Positions 6,187 through 12,477 of a DNA stretch of 16,162 nt are shown here, in pieces (the stretch's first letter is position 1; each line of letters opens with the position of its first letter). A program made the position numbers and the translations under genes. Location: the NCBI GenBank assembly GCA_946638265.1, contig CAMPBN010000013.1, positions 1 to 16,162 on the forward strand. The letters are read 5' to 3'. The notes beneath the pieces are model-generated. The model did not search any database, was not told the DNA's origin, and saw nothing but the letters and a program-made list of their open reading frames with translations. Origin of the DNA: an uncultured Bacillota bacterium. GTDB taxonomy: Bacteria; Bacillota; Clostridia; Peptostreptococcales; Anaerovoracaceae.

Positions 6187-7707
6187 TTATTTTTCGGTGA
6201 TCACAACGGTACGTGTTGCATTGTCCCAGCCAACATTGTGGCCAAAGAACTCAGCCAGGTAACGGATTGGCGCATATGTGCGGCTGTCCTTAATTATTGC
6301 CGCCGTATCCATCTTCACCTTCGCGCCGGTCGAAGTAAGAGCTTCGGTTGCACCGATTGGGAAACGAATTGTCTTATCTCCATTGGTGAATATCGCTTCG
6401 CGAGCCTTGGCATCCCAAGTTACCGTCAATCCCAGAGCATCCGCAACGGCGCGGAGCGGCACCAATGTGCGGCCGTTGGAAATGAACGGTGTTGCGTCTG
6501 TCCAAACTACAGCTTTACCATCAACGGTTGCGCTGATTGCATCAGCTTTCTGTATTGAAGTCGAGGCCCCTGTGAATGAAATATATCCATATCTTCCGTT
6601 CTGACATACCACTGCAAGTCCCTCGCTAGGCAAATAAGCTTCGTCATATTTGCAAGGGACTACCTCTTTGCCGGTCTTATCTATATATCCAAACTTGTCA
6701 TTCGATTTTACCCATGCAACCCCATCACTAAAATTACTGGTCTCATCATATTCACAACTTATAACAATTTTGCCGGTCTTATCTACGTAGCCTATTTTAT
6801 CATTGAGCACAACCCATGCAAGACCCTCGCAGAATGAACCAACTCCAGCATATCTGATAGGCACGACTTCTTTGCCGGTCTTGTCGATACTCCCTGCCTT
6901 GCCATCCAATTCCACAGAAGCCAGCCCTTCGTAAAAATCATATACAGAATCGTACCAAAGTGGAACAATCTCTTTGCCGGTTTTATCGATGCAGCCATAT
7001 TTCCCATTCAGTTCTACTACGGCCACACCGTCGCAAAAACCATATGCGGCGTCATATTTAAGTGGAATGATTTCTTTGCCGGTTTTGTCTATATAACCAC
7101 ATTTTCCATTTAGTTCTACATTCGCTAAACCTTCAGAAAAATCGTATGCAATGTCATATTTGATTGGAATGATTTCTTTGCCGGTTTTGTCTATATATCC
7201 CCATTTTCCATTCAATTTTACTGCCGCAAAGCCTTCACAAAAGTAAAAAACTTCATCTGCGTCGTCGTCATACCTAGGAGGGATAATTTCCTTACCGGTT
7301 TTATCTAAGAATCCCCATTTTCCATTTAATTTTACTGCAACAAAGCCTTCGGTGAATCTGAGTGCAAACTCATCATACTTATCAAGTGAAAAGATCTCTT
7401 TGCCTGTCTTATCTATGAAACTGCATTTTCCGTCCAGTTCCACCAAAGCCAAACCTCCGGAAAAATCGTATGCTTGATCATATCTAATCGGAATAATTTC
7501 CTTACCTGTTTTGTCGATATAACCTCTCTTGCCGTCCAATTCCACTACGGCCAAACCCTCTGAAAAATCAAAGGCATCATCATATCGGCACGACACAACT
7601 TCCGTGTAACTCGTCGCCATAACCGGAACAGTGAACAGTGTCAAACTGAGGCAAAGCGCCAAAACAATTGCAACGGTCCGCCTCATCAAATAATCGTGTT
7701 TTTCCAT
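6187..7707 (-). CDS. secreted WG-repeat protein with C-terminal copper amine oxidase N-terminal-like (stalk) domain
   Basis: A 506-residue protein. Residues 1-31 are a Sec signal peptide (RR, a hydrophobic core VAIVLALCLSLTLF, cleavage near VMA-TS). Residues 34-380 hold ten WG (KWG-type) repeats of about 34 residues. Most read '..YD.AYDFSEGLA.V.L.GK.GYIDKTGKE', with longer spacing in repeats 3 and 4; only repeats 3 and 4 keep the literal 'KWG'. Residues about 388-505 are a copper amine oxidase N-terminal-like domain in two halves (GRTLVPLRAVADALGLTVTW and RTYAPIRYLAEFFGHNVGWD). This domain is common on the surface of Clostridia and is thought to serve as a stalk or wall-associated unit. No enzyme motif is visible; a binding or scaffold role is likely. 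AAGGAGGAG precedes ATG 7707. The coding sequence is visibly richer in A/T than its neighbours, and it is divergent from a small DNA-binding protein gene. Confidence 0.92.
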   Translation of the reverse strand: MEKHDYLMRRTVAIVLALCLSLTLFTVPVMATSYTEVVSCRYDDAFDFSEGLAVVELDGKRGYIDKTGKEIIPIRYDQAYDFSGGLALVELDGKCSFIDKTGKEIFSLDKYDEFALRFTEGFVAVKLNGKWGFLDKTGKEIIPPRYDDDADEVFYFCEGFAAVKLNGKWGYIDKTGKEIIPIKYDIAYDFSEGLANVELNGKCGYIDKTGKEIIPLKYDAAYGFCDGVAVVELNGKYGCIDKTGKEIVPLWYDSVYDFYEGLASVELDGKAGSIDKTGKEVVPIRYAGVGSFCEGLAWVVLNDKIGYVDKTGKIVISCEYDETSNFSDGVAWVKSNDKFGYIDKTGKEVVPCKYDEAYLPSEGLAVVCQNGRYGYISFTGASTSIQKADAISATVDGKAVVWTDATPFISNGRTLVPLRAVADALGLTVTWDAKAREAIFTNGDKTIRFPIGATEALTSTGAKVKMDTAAIIKDSRTYAPIRYLAEFFGHNVGWDNATRTVVITEK

Positions 7708-7771
7708 TTTCTCCTCCTTAAATTAACATATAAAAGCACTTAAAAATTTAGCCTATTGTATATCTTTGCTT

Positions 7772-7797
7772 TTGTAACATATATTGTAACATATAAT
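7772..7797 (+). promoter_or_regulatory. direct-repeat operator candidate overlapping a -10 element
   Basis: TTGTAACATAT occurs twice, at 7772-7782 and 7784-7794, a 12-base period. The second copy runs into a perfect TATAAT (7792-7797) that would serve the small RHH gene. The -35 is not clear (TTGCTT at 7766 is too far), as expected for an activator- or repressor-controlled site. Ribbon-helix-helix proteins commonly bind tandem short repeats in their own promoters, so autoregulation is likely, and the site also lies upstream of the divergent WG gene. Confidence 0.5.
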
Positions 7798-7839
7798 TTC
7801 ACGTGCCTCAAACATAAAATCATGTTAGGAGGTACTGGT

Positions 7840-8046
7840 ATGAAAAACGAGAAAAAACTTATTATAAAGAAAAAGCTCCCGAAGGGTGAAGACGGTTACA
7901 AAGTATTCTCCATCAGGATAAAAGAAGAAATCGTAGATTCAATAAATCAGCTGTCTGAGAAATCCGGTCGAAGCAGAAACGAATTAATCGGTCTGCTTTT
8001 AGAATATGGTATTGAAAATTGCATTATAGACTCTGATATAAAATAG
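7840..8046 (+). CDS. small ribbon-helix-helix (CopG/Arc-like) DNA-binding protein
   Basis: A 68-residue protein starting MKNEKKLIIKKKLPKG. The core from about residue 20 reads YKVFSIRIKEEIVDSINQLS and then EKSGRSRNELIGLLLEYGIE. This is a beta strand (FSIRI), helix A, the 'SGRSRNEL' turn and helix B, typical of the RHH fold. RHH dimers insert the strand into the major groove. The start is ATG 7840 with AGGAGGT 6 bases before it; an in-frame extension to 7756 would run through the promoter. The lysine-rich N-terminal arm could add DNA contacts. No toxin gene follows, so an antitoxin role is not supported. It is divergent from the WG-repeat gene with direct repeats between them. Confidence 0.8.
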   Translation: MKNEKKLIIKKKLPKGEDGYKVFSIRIKEEIVDSINQLSEKSGRSRNELIGLLLEYGIENCIIDSDIK

Positions 8047-8048
8047 GG

Positions 8049-8077
8049 AAAAAGCTCCGGATTTCCGGAGCTTTTTT
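8049..8077 (+). terminator. terminator of the RHH gene, shared with gpx
   Basis: GCTCCGG-ATTT-CCGGAGC with A5 before and T6 after, two bases after the RHH stop. It also serves the convergent glutathione peroxidase gene because the A run becomes a T run on the minus strand. It is an inverted copy of the hairpin at 6152-6180. Confidence 0.9.
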
Positions 8078-8113
8078 GTATGAATCGGTGCAGTTTATGC
8101 GGATTTGCGTGTT

Positions 8114-8656
8114 TTAGAGCAGGCCTGCCACGCAGCTGTCTACGTCAGCCATCTTGGCGGTTGGCTCAAATCTGGCAACCACATTTCCGCTGCGGTCCAC
8201 CACAAACTTTGTGAAATTCCATTTGATCTCGGAATTGTTTTTGTAGTCTTTGTCGATTTTCGAAAGCATGGCTCCCATAGCCAGAGCCTTAGGGCCTTTG
8301 CCAAATCCTTCAAAGCCTTTTTCGCCCTTTAGGAATTTGAAAAGCGGAATGGCATTTTCGCCATTCACATCGGCCTTTTTCATCTGCGGGAACTGAGTGT
8401 TGTAGTTGAGTGTGCAGAACTCGTGAATCTCATCGTCCGTACCCGGAGTCTGGCCGGCAAACTGGTTGCAAGGTACATCGATCACTTCAAATCCCCTGTC
8501 GTGATATTTTTCGTACATAGCTTCGATATCCTTGTAGTGCGGTGTAAATCCGCATCCTGTAGCTGTGTTTACCACCAGCACTACCTTGCCCTCATATTCT
8601 TTCATGGAAATCTCACGGCCGTCAACCGCAGTTACGCTCTGATCATAAAATTTCAT
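8114..8656 (-). CDS. glutathione peroxidase family thiol peroxidase (Cys type)
   Basis: A 180-residue soluble enzyme that reduces hydroperoxides. The peroxidatic residue is a normal cysteine, C35 in NTATGCGFTPHYKDIE (codon TGC, not UGA). The conserved catalytic partners are Q65 in PCNQFAGQ and W146/N147 in WNFTKF. C81 in FCTLNYNTQFP lies 46 residues after C35, the place of the resolving cysteine in two-Cys enzymes, which normally use thioredoxin rather than glutathione. The protein is somewhat longer than the 160-residue classic form because of a segment around residues 110-142, which I recall from other anaerobic Firmicutes. AGGAGGATAAG precedes the start. It is transcribed alone from a perfect promoter through a structured leader and ends at a shared terminator. 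Confidence 0.95.
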   Translation of the reverse strand: MKFYDQSVTAVDGREISMKEYEGKVVLVVNTATGCGFTPHYKDIEAMYEKYHDRGFEVIDVPCNQFAGQTPGTDDEIHEFCTLNYNTQFPQMKKADVNGENAIPLFKFLKGEKGFEGFGKGPKALAMGAMLSKIDKDYKNNSEIKWNFTKFVVDRSGNVVARFEPTAKMADVDSCVAGLL

Positions 8657-8687
8657 AATCTCTTATCCTCCTGTTTTCTGATTTTAA

Positions 8688-8734
8688 CCCGGTTCCTTTT
8701 GCATCACCGGGATTTATAGCGGTGTTTCGCCGCT
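8688..8734 (-). promoter_or_regulatory. two-hairpin 5' leader of the glutathione peroxidase gene
   Basis: On the minus strand the transcript has hairpin 1, AGCGG/CCGCT (8734-8730 with 8722-8718, 7-base loop), then hairpin 2, CCCGGT/ACCGGG (8711-8706 with 8693-8688, 12-base loop), then a short linker and the ribosome binding site. There is no T run, so if it regulates it would act on translation or stability. I do not recognise a known class. Confidence 0.4.
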
Positions 8735-8756
8735 TTCGCATTTTATATTTTTCTAA

Positions 8757-8785
8757 ATTATATTTTATCAAATATAATTTGTCAA
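8757..8785 (-). promoter_or_regulatory. perfect sigma-A promoter of the glutathione peroxidase gene
   Basis: Minus strand TTGACA (8785-8780), 17-base spacer, TATAAT (8762-8757): exact consensus at both hexamers. The start is expected near 8750, giving a leader of about 95 bases. The promoter begins about 17 bases after the end of the repeat array. Confidence 0.9.
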
Positions 8786-9087
8786 GCACTTTTTTGAAAA
8801 ATATGCCCTAGCAGCAGCTGCTGTTACAGCGATTGTATGCCCTAGAGCCACAAAAACCGCCATTAGACCATACATTTTCCGGAATATTCCCTCCGCAGCA
8901 GCCGCTGCAACTGCGATTGTATGCCCTAGAGCCACAAAAGCCGCCATTAGACCATACATTTTCCGGAATATTCCCTCCGCAGCAGCCGCTGCTACTGCGA
9001 TTGTATGCCCTAGAGCCACAAAAACCGCCATTAGACCATACATTTTCCGGAATATTCCCTCCGCAGCAGCCTCTGCAACTGCGATTG

Positions 9088-9124
9088 TATGCCCTAGAGA
9101 CTAAATTTTGCAGTCTAGGGCATA
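9088..9124. repeat. hairpin formed by facing copies of the array motif
   Basis: TATGCCCTAGAGACT (9088-9102) and AGTCTAGGGCATA (9112-9124) pair over 13 positions, with G and A bulged in the left arm and a 9-base loop. No T run follows on either strand. It marks the right end of the 84-bp units. Confidence 0.7.
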
Positions 9125-9153
9125 TTCCGCGGGCGGGAAAACAATTTTTAGAG

Positions 9154-9197
9154 AAAAAAATATGCCCTGGAGCATGCTGCGATGGCTCTGGGGCATA
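9154..9197 (-). terminator. probable terminator of deoC
   Basis: On the minus strand TATGCCCCAGAGC (9197-9185) pairs with GCTCCAGGGCATA (9173-9161), including two G-U pairs, around an 11-base loop. Seven Ts follow (9160-9154). It lies 35 bases after the deoC stop. The stem is built from the same TATGCCC motif as the repeat array. Confidence 0.7.
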
Positions 9198-9211
9198 CAT
9201 AGTTGTTTTTT

Positions 9212-9256
9212 AGCGCAAAGAGCTCCGCGTTTTATTGCGGGCGGGCGCTTTTTTTG
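9212..9256 (+). terminator. possible plus-strand terminator overlapping the deoC 3' end
   Basis: AGCGC (9212-9216) pairs with GCGCT (9245-9249), and CCGC (9225-9228) pairs with GCGG (9237-9240); then T7. It would stop plus-strand transcripts crossing the repeat array before they run antisense into deoC. No plus-strand promoter was identified, and the T run is also codons of deoC. Confidence 0.4.
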
Positions 9257-9912
9257 TATTCCTGCATAATGGCTACGGATGCCGAAGCGCCGATGCGGTC
9301 AGCGCCCGCTTCGATCATCTCCAGGCAGGTATCCAGGTCGCGGATGCCGCCGGAGGCTTTCACGGATGCCAGATTGCCGACGGATGCGCGCATCAGGGCT
9401 ACGTGGCGCGCCGTAGCGCCGCTGCCGCCGAATCCGGTGCTGGTTTTGACGAATTCGGCGCCTGCTGCCACGGCCAGCTCGCAGGCCTTGGCGATCTCGC
9501 TGTCCGTGAGGCAGCAGGTCTCGAGTATGACTTTCACGATGGCGTCATACTCGTCAGCAGCGGCCACGCAGCAGGCGATTTCGTCCTGCACATAGTCAAA
9601 TCGCCCTTCCTTGAGGGCGCCGATATTCAGCACCATGTCCACCTCAGAGGCGCCCTTTTCGCAGACATCGCATGTCTCGTCAATCTTTGCGTCCATGCTC
9701 ATGCCGCCCAGCGGAAAGCCGATAACGGCCGCCACCTTCACGTCCGTATCTGCCAGCTCTGCGCATGCAGTCTCCACATAGCATCCGTTCACGCACACCG
9801 AATAAAAATCATATTCCTTCGCCTCCGCGCAGAGCTTTTTGATGTCCTCTGTCGTGGCGGCCGGCTTCAGCAGCGTGTGATCGAAATATTTGTTAAGGGG
9901 TTTTGTAAGCAT
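9232..9912 (-). CDS. deoC: deoxyribose-phosphate aldolase
   Basis: A 226-residue class I aldolase that splits 2-deoxyribose 5-phosphate into glyceraldehyde 3-phosphate and acetaldehyde in deoxynucleoside breakdown. The Schiff-base lysine is K156 in FVKTSTGFGGSGAT. The second active lysine is K185 in VKASGGIRD, and the proton-relay aspartate is D92 in VDMVLNIGALKEG. The opening DHTLLKP and the C-terminal GADRIGASA phosphate-binding turn are also present. GGAGGG lies about 9 bases before ATG 9912. The length is normal. It is monocistronic here, with no other deo gene beside it, and is divergent from the T-box transporter operon. Confidence 0.97.
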   Translation of the reverse strand: MLTKPLNKYFDHTLLKPAATTEDIKKLCAEAKEYDFYSVCVNGCYVETACAELADTDVKVAAVIGFPLGGMSMDAKIDETCDVCEKGASEVDMVLNIGALKEGRFDYVQDEIACCVAAADEYDAIVKVILETCCLTDSEIAKACELAVAAGAEFVKTSTGFGGSGATARHVALMRASVGNLASVKASGGIRDLDTCLEMIEAGADRIGASASVAIMQEYKKSARPQ

Positions 9913-9992
9913 AAAAATTGCCCTCCGTTTCGCTTTTTATTTTACAAATTCTTTGCAATTCATATCCTGAAATCTCGGATTCCACTGCGCCC

Positions 9993-10001
9993 ATTATACC
10001 A
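9993..10001 (-). promoter_or_regulatory. extended -10 promoter of deoC
   Basis: Minus strand TGGTATAAT (10001-9993) is a perfect -10 with the extended TGn element. No -35 consensus is present at the proper distance, which fits an extended -10 promoter or one needing an activator. The leader is about 75 bases. Confidence 0.55.
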
Positions 10002-10053
10002 CAAAACCCATCCCCGGGCTTTTCGCAAAACAAAAAAGCACAAAAGAAAGGTG

Positions 10054-10082
10054 TTGACAAAGCCGGAGCATCAGAGTAATAT
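10054..10082 (+). promoter_or_regulatory. sigma-A promoter of the T-box transporter operon
   Basis: TTGACA (10054-10059), a 17-base spacer and TAATAT (10077-10082). The start is expected near 10089, directly before T-box stem I. Confidence 0.9.
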
Positions 10083-10088
10083 TCTAGA

Positions 10089-10386
10089 AAACTAAATATG
10101 TTTTCAAACCGATGAGGAAGAGTGAGTACCGTTTTGGTGAGCATCGGAGCGATTCGCAGATGGTGAGAGTGCGATATGCAGCTTCTACGGGAATGGACTT
10201 CCAAGGGCAAACAGAAAAGGGAAACCTGAGTATGGGCGACGGAGCAGACCCTTCGTTAACAAGGTCAGCGTATGATGGTACGCGCTAAAGTGGGCGCTCT
10301 TTTTTGAGTGTCAAGCCGGGTGGCACCGCAGGTATATTCTATCTGTCCCAGCAAATTTTGATTTGCAGGGACAGATTTTTATTTTG
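10089..10386 (+). promoter_or_regulatory. tryptophan-specific T-box leader with terminator
   Basis: A complete T-box. Stem I contains GGAAG (10116-10120) paired with CTTCC (10198-10202). These flank the specifier loop, whose 5' side is AGTGAGTA and 3' side is GAATGGA; the next stem is CCGT/ACGG. The specifier codon is TGG (10194-10196), tryptophan. A GCGTA/TACGC hairpin follows at 10269-10283. The T-box core AAGCCGGGTGGCACCGC is at 10313-10329; its UGGC pairs with a GCCA acceptor end, as expected for tRNA-Trp with discriminator G. The terminator (10341-10386) has 15 pairs with one A-A mismatch and a T-rich tail. Uncharged tRNA-Trp should therefore switch on the downstream importer. Confidence 0.95.
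10341..10386 (+). terminator. T-box-controlled terminator
   Basis: ATCTGTCCC plus GCAAAT pair with ATTTGC plus GGGACAGAT around a TTTG loop, followed by TTTTTATTTT. In the uncharged-tRNA state the T-box antiterminator would replace it. Confidence 0.9.
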
Positions 10387-10465
10387 TCCCCAAATCAGCA
10401 ATCACTATCGTGCAGCCTCCTCCATCGGGAGCCTGCAAATCAGAAAAAGAAAAGGAGACAAAAAA

Positions 10466-11506
10466 ATGAAAAATCTACTCAAAAAAGGAGCAGCAATCCT
10501 GCTCACACTCGTCCTCATCTCATCACTTTTCGCCTGCTCTCAAGGCGAGGAAAAGTCCGCATCAGGCGAAACGGAATACGTCATCGGCCTTTGCAACTAT
10601 GTGGACGATGCATCCTTAAATCAGATTGTGGAAAATATCCAAAGCCGCCTTGCCGAAATCGGCGATGAAAAAGGCGTCAAATTTACTGTCCGCTATGACA
10701 ACTGTAACGCAGACGCCAACGTACTCTCGCAGATCATTGCCAATTTCATGGCAGCAGATACCGATATGATGATCGGCGTCGCCACACCTGTAGCAATGGC
10801 CATGCAAAGCGCAACGGAAGGCACAGGTATTCCTGTAGTCTTCTCTGCGGTATCCGACCCTCTCAGCACAGGCCTTGTATCCTCGCTTGAAGCGCCGGGC
10901 GCGAACATCACGGGCACCAGCGATGCTCTCAACACAGGTTCCATTATCGAAATGATGGTAGCCGCAAACCCTGAAATCAAATCCGTCGGTCTCCTCTACG
11001 ACCCGGGTCAGGATTCATCCAAAAAGCCTATCGAAGAAGCCCGCGCACTCCTCAAATCCAAAGGCATCAAAGTCACAGAGCAGACCGGTACCAATGTGGA
11101 AGAAGTGACTCTCGCAGCAAACGCTCTGGTATCCGCAGGCGTTGAAGCAGTTTTCACTCCGACCGACAACACAGTTATGACTGCCGAGCTTTCCATCTGC
11201 GAAATCTTCGAAAACGCAGGCATCCCTCACTACTGCGGAGCCGACTCCTTCGCTCTCAACGGCGCATTCCTCGGCTTTGGCGTAAACTATGCGGACCTGG
11301 GCAGAGAAACAGCCGACATGGCAGCAGAAATCCTTCTTGGCGACCTCGATCCGGGCAGCGTGCCTGTCAAGACTTTTGACAACGGCATTGTCACGATCAA
11401 CGAAGACGTCATGAAAGCTTTTGGCCTGACTCTTGAAGACCTGAGTGCAAAATTCAGCGATTTTGCCAGCAAGATTCAGACCATCAAAACAGCCGAAGCT
11501 TTCTAG
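10466..11506 (+). CDS. trpX: ABC importer substrate-binding lipoprotein, TrpX type
   Basis: A 346-residue lipoprotein. The signal MKNLLKKGAAILLTLVLISS leads to a lipobox with the lipidated cysteine at C24 (LFAC-S). The mature part is a two-lobed periplasmic-binding-like fold of the ABC sugar/amino-acid-like family COG2984. Features include FMAADTDMMIGVATPVAMAM, SAVSDPLSTGLVSS and GLLYDPGQDSS, and a C-terminal VKTFDNGIVTINEDVMKAFG. I start at ATG 10466 because AAGGAGAC precedes it and the signal peptide begins there; the longer open frame upstream runs through the T-box terminator. First gene of a lipoprotein-permease-ATPase operon. The ligand is inferred to be tryptophan from the UGG T-box and from the known T-box-regulated trpXYZ systems. 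The stop overlaps the ribosome site of the permease. Confidence 0.9.
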   Translation: MKNLLKKGAAILLTLVLISSLFACSQGEEKSASGETEYVIGLCNYVDDASLNQIVENIQSRLAEIGDEKGVKFTVRYDNCNADANVLSQIIANFMAADTDMMIGVATPVAMAMQSATEGTGIPVVFSAVSDPLSTGLVSSLEAPGANITGTSDALNTGSIIEMMVAANPEIKSVGLLYDPGQDSSKKPIEEARALLKSKGIKVTEQTGTNVEEVTLAANALVSAGVEAVFTPTDNTVMTAELSICEIFENAGIPHYCGADSFALNGAFLGFGVNYADLGRETADMAAEILLGDLDPGSVPVKTFDNGIVTINEDVMKAFGLTLEDLSAKFSDFASKIQTIKTAEAF

Positions 11507-11517
11507 GAGGAATATAA

Positions 11518-12477
11518 ATGACATCACTTTTTCAGACTACGCTTGAGCTGGGGCTCATCAGTTCCCTCACTGTGCTGGCTCTTTATCTCAGCTATTCCAT
11601 GCTGAATATATGCGACCTCTCCACCGACGGTGCCTTTACCATGGGCGCCGCCGCAGGGGCTGTTATGGTTATCGCGGGGCATCCTTTTCTGGCTGTCCCG
11701 TCTGCCATGCTGGCAGGAGCGCTTTCCGGCCTCCTCACCGCCCTTCTCCAGACCAAAATGGGTATGGACAGCCTGCTTTCCGGCATCGTGGTAAATACCG
11801 GTGCCTACTCAATAAACATCGCAATAATGGGTGGCTCATCGCTTCTCAATATGAACGGCAGGACCACCGTTTTTTCGTTCATCACGGATGCTTTGGCGGG
11901 CAGCTCTTTGGAAGCCGCAGGCAAGCTGATTACAGCCGCATTTTTTGTTCTGGCTGTCGGAACATCCCTGGCATTTTTCCTGCGCACCAGACTGGGTCTT
12001 GCCCTCCGCGCTGCAGGTGACAATCCGGATATGGTAAGGTCTTCTTCCATCAACATCACAGCCATCACCATCCTGGGGCTTTGTATATCGGGCTCCTTCA
12101 CGGCGCTTTCGGGATGCCTTCTCGCATGCTACAGCAAATCCGCCAACATAAACATCGGCACGGGGATGCTGACTGTGGCTCTTGCTTCTCTTCTGATAGG
12201 CAGAATGTTTTTCAAAAAAGGAGGTACAGCCCTCGGCATTGCAGGCGCAGTGGCAGGCTCAGTGCTTTTCCGCCTGTTCTACACTCTGGCACTCAGACTC
12301 AATATGCCTGCATATATGCTGAAACTGGCATCATCCGTCATCGTCATCATAGCCATCGCAGGCCCGCATTTTTTGGAAAAAGCCAAAAAAAGAGGTTCCC
12401 GCCTCACCGCGGCTGCCCTCTTCAAAAGAAAGGAATCCCATCATGCTGAAATTAAATCATATATCAAAAACTTTTAA
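11518..12477 (+). CDS. trpY: ABC importer permease, TrpY type
   Basis: A 319-residue integral membrane protein with roughly eight to nine hydrophobic helices and loops typical of the COG4120 / branched-chain-permease-like group. It has a conserved N-terminal STDGAFTMGAAAGAV, a cytoplasmic coupling segment RLGLALRAAGDNPDMVRSSS (around residues 160-180), and a C-terminal basic tail after the last helix. AGGAGGAATATAA lies before ATG 11518 and overlaps the end of the binding-protein gene (stop TAG at 11504). It overlaps the ATPase gene by 35 bases, indicating translational coupling. Assignment as the tryptophan permease rests on the operon and T-box. Confidence 0.9.
   Translation: MTSLFQTTLELGLISSLTVLALYLSYSMLNICDLSTDGAFTMGAAAGAVMVIAGHPFLAVPSAMLAGALSGLLTALLQTKMGMDSLLSGIVVNTGAYSINIAIMGGSSLLNMNGRTTVFSFITDALAGSSLEAAGKLITAAFFVLAVGTSLAFFLRTRLGLALRAAGDNPDMVRSSSINITAITILGLCISGSFTALSGCLLACYSKSANINIGTGMLTVALASLLIGRMFFKKGGTALGIAGAVAGSVLFRLFYTLALRLNMPAYMLKLASSVIVIIAIAGPHFLEKAKKRGSRLTAAALFKRKESHHAEIKSYIKNF

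Larger units (their letters stand above)
8802..9197. repeat. 84-bp tandem repeat array with TATGCCC/GGGCATA ends
   Basis: Three complete 84-bp units start at 8836, 8920 and 9004 and differ from one another at only about three positions. Each begins TATGCCCTAGAGCCAC, contains GGAATATTCC and a GCAGC/GCTGC inverted repeat, and ends ACTGCGATTG. A decayed, internally deleted unit precedes them (8802-8835), and a fourth TATGCCCTAGAG opens at 9088 and then diverges. At 9088-9124 the motif faces an inverted copy and forms a 13-pair hairpin; at 9161-9197 another inverted pair forms the deoC terminator. The unit length is a multiple of three, so several frames stay open through the array, but none has a convincing ribosome site and start. 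I therefore call it a non-coding minisatellite between gpx and deoC. Confidence 0.85.

Noticed and set aside
7840..8046. RHH protein as antitoxin of a toxin-antitoxin pair
   Set aside because: The next feature is a terminator directly after its stop, and no toxin-like gene is adjacent in the same direction.
8114..8656. Selenocysteine-type glutathione peroxidase
   Set aside because: The peroxidatic codon is TGC (Cys); no in-frame TGA occurs.
8664..8701. Cobalamin-riboswitch-like string AAAAGGAACCGGGTTAAAATC in the gpx leader
   Set aside because: Only one conserved segment is resembled. The rest of the aptamer, including the B12 box, is missing and the leader is too short.
8802..9197. Tandem repeats as a CRISPR array
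   Set aside because: Units are contiguous 84-bp copies without unique spacers, and there are no cas genes nearby.
9893..10210. 105-codon minus-strand frame across the deoC/T-box intergenic region
   Set aside because: It runs through the T-box stem I, both promoters and the deoC start; no ribosome site or family resemblance.
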